DNA of 64,000 nucleotides from contig NC_083346.1 of NCBI RefSeq assembly GCF_019175385.1, forward strand, positions 85,512,543 through 85,576,542, given 5' to 3'. The notes under the pieces were generated by a model. It had not been told where the DNA came from. It saw only the letters and a program-made list of their open reading frames with translations, and searched no databases. Origin of the DNA: Lycium barbarum (taxonomy: Eukaryota > Streptophyta > Magnoliopsida > Solanales > Solanaceae). Positions 56,047 to 64,000 of this stretch are shown in pieces (within the stretch, counting starts at the first letter, position 1; each line of letters begins with the position of its first letter). Position numbers and translations under genes: made by a program.

Positions 56047-57182
56047 ATATCGAGGCAGGTTATGTGTACCGAATATAGCAAACTTGCGCCAACAGATTTT
56101 AGAGGAAGCACATTATTCCTGGTATTCTATTCATCCAGGTGCAACCAAGATGTACCACGATCTCAAATTGATATATTGGTGGGATGGCATGAAGCGAGAC
56201 ATAGCAGAATTTGTAGCATAGTGTCCAAATTGCCAGCAAGTGAAGGTCGAGCATCAAACGCCAGGAGGCTTATTGCAAGCAATAGAAATTCCTACGTGGA
56301 AATGGGAAGAAATTAACATGGATTTTGTGGTAGGATTACCCCGTACGCGAGGGAAGTATGATTCTATATGGGTGATCGTGGATAGACTCACGAAAGCAGC
56401 TCATTTTCTCCCCGTTAGAACCACATATTCAGCGGAAGATTATGCTAAATTGTATCTCAAGGAGATTGTACGACTTCACGGTATTCCTTTGGCCATTATC
56501 ACATACAGAGGGGCACAGCTCACAGTCAAGTTCAGGAAGTCCTTTCAAGAAGGTCTAGGTACCCAAGTTAAGCTCAGTGGCGTTCCATCCGCAGACTGAC
56601 GGATAAGCCGAGCGCACTATTCAGACCTTAGAGGATATGCTACGGGCATGTGTATGGGACTTTGGCGGTAGTTGGGATGAGCATTTCCCTCTTATTGAAT
56701 TTGCCTATAATAACAGCTATCATTCCAGCATTCAAATGGCCCCGTATGAAGCCTTATATGGAAGAAAATGCAAATCTCCAATTGGGTGGTTTGAAATCGG
56801 AGAAGTACAATTGATAGGCCCCGACTTGATCCAACAAGTAGTTGAAAAGGTTAAAGTGATTCGAGACCGACTGTTAACAGCTCAAAGTCGCCAAAAGTCT
56901 TATGCAGACAACCGCCGACGGGATTTAGAATTTTAGGAAAATGACTGGGTATTTCTGAAGGTATCGCCAATGAAAGGGGTGATGAGATTTGGCAAAAGAG
57001 GGAAATTGAGTCCAAGATACATCGGACCTTATAAAATTGTCCGTAAGGTGGGACAGGTAGCATATGAATTGGATTTACTTTCGGAGTTTGAATCAGTTCA
57101 CCCGGTATTCCATGTTTCGATGCTCCGCAAGTGTGTTGGGGATCCTACACCAATAGTTCCAATTGATGATGTGCAAGTATAA
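56006..57182 (+). pseudogene. pol: P2 integrase
   Basis: HHCC zinc region with the HPGATKMYHDLK and CPNCQQVKVEH motifs (56130-56260), broken by TAG 56219. The catalytic core starts MDFVVGLPRTRGKYD (56318). The second catalytic aspartate is tyrosine (IITYRG, codon 56514-56516), so strand transfer should fail. A frame change near 56579 and a stop at 56602 follow. AERTIQTLEDMLRACVWDFGG and MAPYEALYGRKCKSP come next, with a stop at 56934. The C-terminal domain is MKGVMRFGKRGKLSPRYIGP to FHVSMLRKCVGDP (56970-57150), stop 57180. Confidence 0.93.
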
Positions 57183-57464
57183 GAGAAGCTGACATACGAG
57201 GAAATGCCCATTGCCATTTTGGATAGACAAGTACGAAGGCTCCGGAATAAAGAGGTTGCTTCAGTCAAAATTCTATGGCGGAACAATAATCGGGAAGAAA
57301 TGACTTGGGAAGCGGAGGAGAAGATGAAATCTATGTACCCCCATTTGTTCCAATCCCCAGAAGAGATTCAAGATGAGACGTCGATGGTGGTAGGTATGAA
57401 AGAAAGTCAGAAAGTGACACGTGATGCTGAGGATTCCAGAATACGAACTGTAACTGCGGAGTAA
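57183..57464 (+). pseudogene. pol: P2 chromodomain tail of integrase
   Basis: In the integrase frame after TAA 57180: LTYEEMPIAILDRQVRRL, then KEVASVKILWRN and EEMTWEAEEKMKSMYPHLF (57204-57345). This matches chromodomains of plant chromoviruses, which target insertion to particular chromatin, and places P2 in the Del/Tekay-like group rather than Tat/Athila. About 40 further codons of low conservation run to the stop at 57462. Confidence 0.88.
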
Positions 57465-57561
57465 AGCAAGGATATTGGAGTACAAAAATGTTACCCTCTG
57501 GGAAATTTCGTTTTACCCGTAGAACCTGCGAAGGGTGTACAGGTTACCAGGGGCATGCAAT
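57465..57561 (+). promoter_or_regulatory. P2 polypurine region before the 3' LTR
   Basis: Short non-coding stretch ending CCAGGGGCATGCAAT directly before TGTTACACC. The purine tract is poor compared with the PPTs of L1 and O and lacks the 20-base hairpin. The identical sequence precedes the 5' LTR (49931-50031). Confidence 0.6.
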
Positions 57562-58931
57562 TGTTACACCTCGGAAATTTCTCCGTACTTGTATGATGAG
57601 TGGAATGATGAAAAGTTGAGTGAATGATGTTTTGTTAAGTCGGGAATGGCTAATTAAGAATTTTTGGAAATAAGAAAGTCGCGGAAAATTTTTCAGCCAG
57701 TGGTCGTATATGGCACTATACGGCCCGTAAAGTGATTTACGAACCGTATAGTGCAATCGTCCTCCAGCTTGTCAAAAATCCCAACTTTCTGTAAATGTTG
57801 AATATGGTTAAATACGACCCAGTTTATGGCCCGTAAACTGGTTTACAGACCGTAAACCAGGTCGTAAACTACCATGTCCATCAGCCAAAACTTTCTGTCT
57901 TTGAAATGGTTAAATACGACCACAATGGACGGACCGTAAATCAAAATACGGTCCGTATATGGTGGTTTACGACCACTGTTCATCCCGACAAGAATTCATT
58001 AAAGATCAGATTTTGTGATTTTAAAAGGGACTTAAGCCTATTTCACGTCATTTTTCATCCAACACTTCAAGAAAACTCTAGAGTGTTCTTCAACACTTCA
58101 ACTCTAAGAATAGCAAGAAAATCCAAGGAAATCTAAGATTATCAACACCAAATTCATGAGAATAAGTGTAAGAACACATCAAAGGATCTTCTAAGTCAAG
58201 AAATTCCCAAGGTGGAACTAGGGTTTTGGCTAATTGAAGTATTTCAACTTAAGGATTGTTCAACCATCCTCCAAGGTAAGTTTCATGATTATTCCATATT
58301 GTTTGAAGTATTGGAAAGCTTAGACACTTGAAATATAAAAGAACATAGAAATTGGTCATTATTGAGTGAATAGTGACATAAATGAATGATAGTGGAATTG
58401 AACTATGAATGTTGAAGTGTTGTGAGTACAAATACGTTATAAATGATGTTTATATCATGAAACAAGCATTAAATGCATGAAAACGCAAGGATGAGCTAGA
58501 AGTAGAAATAAGGGAAAATTGGAGGAAAATGGTGGATTTTGCCAAATGTACGTAAATGACGATTGTCAATGATGATATTGCGAGTAATATTATGAATGTT
58601 GGGATTTGATATAAAACATGAGAAATATGGTATGAGCGAAGGAAGTGTTGTCCGAATTTTCCTAGAATTAGCGATGCGTTCTTGTAGTTAGTTTACTAAT
58701 GTTGATACGGATTCTCTTATGAAGGTAACGACGTGATATCGACGGATAACAAGCGAGCGATATCTTAGCTAAACGACCAAGGTATGTGAGGCTAGTCCTT
58801 CCTTCTAATGGCATGAATCTTTTAGCTTGAATCCCTATTCCTTCCATGAGTTCTTACATTCTAAGAAGTTAAAAGCTTATGCCTATGAATGTCTATATGA
58901 GATAAGTTATACGATATGATGACAGTAGAAT
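57562..58931 (+). mobile_element. P2 3' LTR, left part
   Basis: Near-identical to 50032-51397. Interrupted at AGAAT (58927-58931) by a solo LTR. Carries the same palindromes and donor-like sites as the 5' LTR (for example AAG/GTAAGT at about 58276). Confidence 0.93.
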
Positions 58932-59353
58932 TGTTATAGCCCGTATTTCGTACGTCCGGAAAATTCAAGGTAATGGGGAGAAGTCAAGAACAAGACTACG
59001 TTTCAAAAATGATTTTAATATACGGGTTGTTGAAAATATTATTTATGAATATTGTTAGTATGGAAATATTGAGGAAGACCAAGGGCGAAAAAGGAAATTC
59101 GTAAAATGGCTTATGGAAATATTGCGGAAAGGATAAGGGCAAAATGGGAATTTTGCAAAGTCTCGAAAGTTCATGGAATTTCCATGTTGGTTGAGTGGCA
59201 TAAGTATATGCCCACATTGCTTTGGGGGCTAAAGTGTACTAAGAAAAACATTTGGTCTTCTTTGACCAAATAAAACAAAGCAAGAAAAAAGAAAGAAAAA
59301 TCAAGAAAATTGGAGAGCTTTCTAGAGAGGGGCATGTGCCCCTCACATGCTTG

Positions 59354-59411
<58 letters not shown>

Positions 59412-62170
59412 TATCTTCCAATCCAAGACAAAACAAGAACAAGAACAACAAAAAAAAAAAAAGGAAAAAAGAAGGAGAGGTTTCGGCCACAACATGGAAA
59501 CATTGGCCATGAGAAATCTTGTTCTAAAAATTATTTTCTCATGGTATACCCACTAATTCAAGGGTCCTCTACGACGGGGTATAATTGTTTCGGGAGATAA
59601 GTCATCTGTTTCGTCGTTTCCGCATTCGAGGCAAGTTGAGAAGTTGAAGAAGAAAGGTGAGTTTTAATCTTGTTTTATGTGTTATGAAGGGTTTACATGT
59701 GTTGTAGTATGCTAAAATGGAAGAAATTCATGATAGAAAACAAGTTGGAGTTGAGGCCGTATGTATGAAGTGTTATGTATGGAAGAATGGATTAAAATTA
59801 TATGATGTATTGGTTGTTGTTGTAATGTGTTGTAGTGTGTAGAAAAAAATGGAAATTCATGAAATATTGCATGTTCAAGTTGAGCCGTGTGAAGTATTGT
59901 TTGGCCGTGTGTTGTGTGCAATGTGTAGGAATAATGAATTAAGTGTATGTAGCGTAATTATGTGGTGTTGTAATGTATAGAAATGGATGAAAATCATGGA
60001 ATGTGTATGTTATGGTGATGGCCGAAAATGGGCTAATTTAGTGTAGGCATGGTGGACTAATGTGATGTAGTATTTTGGTTGTCGTCTTTGTGAGTTTCAC
60101 GATGGAAAATGAAGTTTTAATAATCCGAGTTGAGATCATAATCGTATGGGCCGAATTGGAAGGAAATGTAGTCTTGATATGGTTTCTTGAATTTATGAAA
60201 TGAAGTTGTAAATGTATGTATTGTGACATAATGTGTGAATTTGGAAGGAAAAGATGTGTTTGGTGTTGTTCTCGGGTTTGGGGATGAATTCGGGTAAGTT
60301 GGAGTGTTGGTTGGGTTGTTTGAAATATTGTGTGAATTGTTTAAAGGGTTTTGAATATTGTTCTGAACGGTTTCGGATTAGTAATTGAATGTATAAACGT
60401 TGATGTTGGTTTGAATGTAAGTAGTTGAATTGAATATGAGGTTATGTTGTTGAATTGTGTAGGAGTCATCAATGTTAAAATACGTTCAATTGACTCCTAA
60501 CGACTATTGTTATGGTTGTTGGTATTGTTGCTATTGTTGTTGTTGTTGATTTGGAGCCGAGCCATATTCTCGGGGTTGGTATATTTACAGGGGAGGTACT
60601 GCCGAAATTCCGGCAGAATATAAGTGAATGTGTTTGAATGGTTAAAATAAGTATATGATAATGGAACTAATGAAGGGATGAACTTTCTTGCATGTAGACA
60701 AACAAGTTGGATGCACAAGCGTAACTAGTTGGTCGCAGCACAGGTATGTAAGGCTTACCCTTTTATTCTTTTGGCATGTCCTAGAGCTAAGTAGGGTATG
60801 ATAATGATATGTACCTTGGGTTATTCCATTCTGTGATTCTGAGTCTGTTTGTGATTTGTATGTCCTCCTTAAAATGGGTAACTAATAATCTAGATAGGTG
60901 GGTCTTGATTTAATCAACCCGACACCCGTATTCTGATATAAGTATGTTGGTCTGATCATTCTGATATAAGTATCCTAGAGTAAGTATTCTGATATAGGTA
61001 TGCTGAAATAAATATTCTGACATAAGAAATCTGATATAAGAATTCTGGTATAAGAAATTTGTTAGGAGTAATCTGTTACGGACATTTGGATAGTACGGTA
61101 GATTAATCCATTGAGTCTTAGTTATGTGCATTTAGTTTCTCATTTCTGCTCGTGCATAGAGTCTACTTCCTTCACCGAGTCCCGGGTCGGTTTATATCGT
61201 GCGCACGGTTCCCGAGTTCCTCGCTTGAGGGCCGGGCACCGTAAATGAATTCTGAAGTATGATGTGTTACGAAGTATGATGTGTTTGGTTCGTCGAACCG
61301 CCTATATGTATTTGTACATCCGGATATTATGTGTGTGTCGGAGACAGGAGCAAATCTTCTGAAGTATGATGTGGTTGGCGCCGAGGGCAGGGCGGCGCCA
61401 CGTTTCCCCGGGTCCCATAAGGGACTGGATACCGTTCTGGCATGCATGGTCTGTGTTCAGTAAGTTGGTTCTGCTACTTTGTATACCGTACATACGATCT
61501 ATACATCTGAGTTTGGTTCTGATTCCGTTTGTTACATTTCTGTACTTTGACTCTGATTATGATCCTGATTACTGTGTTCTTTCCTTGCATACTCAGTACA
61601 TATTCCGTACTGACCCCTCTTCTTCGGGGGATGCGTTTCATGCCACGCAGGTACACTCAGATGATCTGAAGAATCGTCTAAGAGATTCCAGCGGGGTTGG
61701 CGAGCTCCACTTCCCATCGGAGTGTCGCCGGGTCAGAGTATATATGTGTTGTGTTTTTCTGATTTTTGTAGAGACTTTGCAGACAGAGTTATGGGTTCAG
61801 AGAGTCAGTCCGTGAGCAGCTGCATATGTCTACATATTCTGTTTGGTCTGGTCTGAAATCTGTGTCCTAAGCGGCCCTGTTTGCTATGATGGCCTATACA
61901 GCCTATATGTTGGCATATGTGTATATGTTCAGGCGAGGTACATTCCGCCTGCCTTCTGGATCTGTTACAATATGTCTGATAAGTTTGAATACACGTGGCC
62001 GCTAAGTCACTGTCTGTCCACAATTTCTGTCATATGGTCTGTTGTATGTTTCGAATGGTCAGATTCTGGAAACTTGGAAAAATATGTATGAAATCAGAGT
62101 CTGAGGGTTCGCTCGGCTCCGTATGCGGGGTCGGGTGCCCATCACACCCTAATAAGGTTAGGGTGTGACA
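58932..62170 (+). mobile_element. Solo LTR (family A) inside the P2 3' LTR, 3,239 bp
   Basis: TGTTATAGCCCG ... TTAGGGTGTGACA, related to the L1 LTR (4443-7727). Flanked by a perfect 5-bp TSD AGAAT (58927-58931 and 62171-62175), with the P2 LTR resuming on the far side. No internal domain is present, so the element was reduced by LTR-LTR recombination. Contains donor-like AAG/GTGAGT (59657) and CAG/GTATGTAAGG (about 60745), the palindrome CTGCCGAAATTCCGGCAG (60599-60616), and the double hairpin (61595-61630). No coding sequence. Confidence 0.95.
59355..59411. repeat. TA/GT microsatellite in the solo LTR
   Basis: (TA)n from about 59355 passing into (GT)n to 59411. ORFs of 80-96 codons across it are artefacts. 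Confidence 0.92.
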
Positions 62171-63196
62171 AGAATGATGATGATGTTATTCCTTGCCTAC
62201 ACTCACCTTATGTACTAGTCCTTTCAAGGTGAGGAAGAACGTCCATGATGGTTCCATAATGTAATCGGGGGATCACGACCTTACGTCACCCCGATAGAGT
62301 AAAGTTGATCATGAGTCTTATATACGCATTATGACAAGATAAGTATTTTATGATAAGCATATTACTATGAGCATTTACATTGAGCATGTCATGAGCATTT
62401 CACACCGGGCCTAGTTGGCCGGGCAGACACCGCTTCGGCGGGCGGCGATACGGATACACCACGACCTACGGGCGTGGGCAGACACCACTAGTGGGTGGCA
62501 TGATATGGTACCCCGGACGCGGGAGGCCTGGACGCTGGCTAATATTATTGATTATCACACCGTTCCGACATGGACGGGCAGCTTGCATATGATGCATACA
62601 TGTCATGATGAGTATGAGTAAGATAGCATGCATTACTTCATTTATGATTATCAGTCAGATCCAGATGTCTCATGTTGATGTTATCCTCATATTATTGATG
62701 TTTCCTTTCATTATGTATGCCTCTCATACTCGGTACAATATTCGAACTGACGTCCTTTCTTCGGATGTTGTGTTCATGCCCACAGGTAGACTGGGAGGAG
62801 AGCTTGGCCTAGGTCCTCAGTAGCTGTCAGCTGGTAGATAGAACTCCATCGTTCGGAGGTGCTTATGGCTATTCTTTTGATGTACATTCATATATGCATA
62901 TTTTGGGCATGACGGAGTCTTGTTCCGTCTATGTATTCATTATGTTAGTAGAGGCTCGTAGATACGCAGTGTGGGTTAGATGGTCTCACAAGATGTCTTC
63001 ATGTGTATGTATATTATTTTGATGGCCAAGGGGGCAAATGTATATAAAGTATTTATATTTTGATTAAATATGATTTTCCTACAATTGGTATGTAAAATTG
63101 ATTAAAGAGTATTAAAAGAGCGAGCCAAGCAGTAGAGTAAGCGGTGCTCGGTAATTGCTCCAGGTACCCGTCGCGGCCCCTAGCTGGGTCGTGACA
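62171..63196 (+). mobile_element. P2 3' LTR, right part
   Basis: Continues the LTR from the AGAAT duplication and matches 51393-52422 closely, ending CTGGGTCGTGACA. The double hairpin is at 62731-62767, with one stem pair changed to a G-U wobble (GGATG instead of GGACG). The following GCAAT (63197-63201) equals the five bases before both P2 LTR starts. Confidence 0.93.
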
Positions 63197-63670
63197 GCAA
63201 TACTCCAGGAATATTAAAGTCTGATGAATCGATGGAGGACGTCTACGCGTTATGAAAATCCTATTTAAAGATTGAGAGGTAAGATGAAGGAAACGATACA
63301 TCGTCTTAAAGGAGTAACTACAGAGAAAGAAAGAGTCGAGTCATGACTACGTGCACCATGAGTACAAGTCCGAATCAACCAGTGACAGTACAACTGAACA
63401 GTATGCGGACAAGAGAGACAGTATCATTTCAGCAAAAGGGCTTGCAATAAAACTGACAACCGACTCCGAAATAAAGAGGAGAGAAAAGACAACGACGTAA
63501 AATAATTACCTTGAGAAGCAACAGAAGGAGGAAATATTACGGGAATGACTATGTAGAGACCTGGAATGCGTTATAATGAACTATAGCGAATCGACCAGTG
63601 GAAGAAATATGTGAAAGGCATAATTAAGTAAGAAGACACTGAGAAAGTATTGGGAGTTCAGGACCAGTTT
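63197..63670 (+). mobile_element. O internal domain, 3' remainder
   Basis: Purine-rich non-coding sequence continuing element O after the P2 insertion, up to its PPT. No ORF of note and no protein motif. Confidence 0.75.
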
Positions 63671-63706
63671 AACATTCGAGGACGAATGTTCTAAAGGGGG
63701 GAAGGA
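63671..63706 (+). promoter_or_regulatory. O polypurine tract and perfect hairpin
   Basis: 63671-63690 is a perfect stem-loop (8-bp stem AACATTCG/CGAATGTT, loop AGGA). 63693-63706 AAAGGGGGGAAGGA is the PPT, abutting the LTR at 63707. Confidence 0.9.
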
Positions 63707-64000
63707 TGTTATACCCCGTATTTTTTATACGTCGAATTATTCGCAAGAAAATCGACTCAATTTAAAGACGGGATTATTTTCGAACATGAAATAGGAACTT
63801 TTAATTTTCAATTTTAATTAGCATACAAATTGTTTTATAAATTTTATTTAGTATAGAAATATTATTGGAGATTAGGGACTAATTAATTATGATTAGATTA
63901 TTAAGTAGGGATTAGTGATTAGTTAATGACTAATTAATTTAATTAACAGAAGTGGGCCCCACCCGAAAATTAAAAAAAAACAAAACAAATAATTCAAGAA
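63707..64000 (+). mobile_element. 3' LTR of element O (start only)
   Basis: TGTTATACCCCG and the next 290 bases repeat 43401-43690 with about seven substitutions and three small indels. The LTR runs off the window end. Its presence proves that everything from 43401 is one element with later insertions. Confidence 0.93.

Noticed and set aside
50034..64000. Endogenous pararetrovirus or other integrated virus
   Set aside because: Domain order with integrase and chromodomain, tRNA-Met PBS, PPT and LTRs fits a Ty3/Gypsy retrotransposon. No movement protein or viral coat motif was seen.

Overview
The window is repetitive plant nuclear DNA made almost entirely of nested LTR retrotransposons. I found no host gene, rRNA, tRNA gene or CRISPR array. 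Evidence: initiator-Met-tRNA-type primer binding sites (TGGTATCAGAGC), polypurine tracts, TG...CA long terminal repeats, target-site duplications (TSDs), and broken gag-pol frames with the domain order gag, protease, RT, RNase H, integrase, chromodomain. The coding relics resemble Ty3/Gypsy chromoviruses of the Del/Tekay kind; one Tat-like gag-protease relic is also present. A eudicot, plausibly Solanaceae, is an inference from familiarity with such LTR sequences and cannot be proved here.

Layout. <1-7727: a non-coding LTR element (called L1; LTR of 3.3 kb, 2.2 kb internal domain without ORFs), inserted in the RNase H region of a minus-strand Tekay-like element M1 (7728-12780). 12781-14757 and 26794-27970: old plus-strand 'family C' LTRs, split by M2 (minus, non-coding, 14758-26793), which is itself invaded or rearranged by M3 (minus, 19509 to about 24544). 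27971-32500: M4, a minus-strand Tekay-like pol relic carrying a Mutator-type MITE. It abuts a minus-strand Tat-like gag-protease relic, leader and short LTR (32590-35538). About 35640-43400: P1, a plus-strand decayed chromovirus with a family C LTR that carries another MITE, cut at its integrase/chromodomain boundary by O. 43401->64000: O, another non-coding element. Inside O sits P2 (50032-63196), the best-preserved gag-pol element, and inside P2's 3' LTR sits a solo LTR (58932-62170). On the right side the nesting is four deep.

How the parts work together. The coding-type elements (P2, M1) and the non-coding ones (L1, M2, O) share the tRNA primer, a leader hairpin, a hairpin at the polypurine tract and LTR ends. 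The non-coding elements could therefore have been mobilised by proteins from P2/M1-like relatives. No coding copy here is intact. P2 has in-frame stops, frameshifts, and replaced catalytic aspartates in RT and integrase.

The most interesting signal is a repeated cis-architecture across different LTR families. Its parts are CG-rich palindromes upstream of a TATA-like box, splice-donor consensus sites in the transcribed part of the LTR, a double hairpin with compensatory changes, then PBS, leader hairpin, and a splice-acceptor consensus directly before the gag ATG. It suggests a spliced gag message lacking the PBS, a hypothesis to be tested with RNA data.
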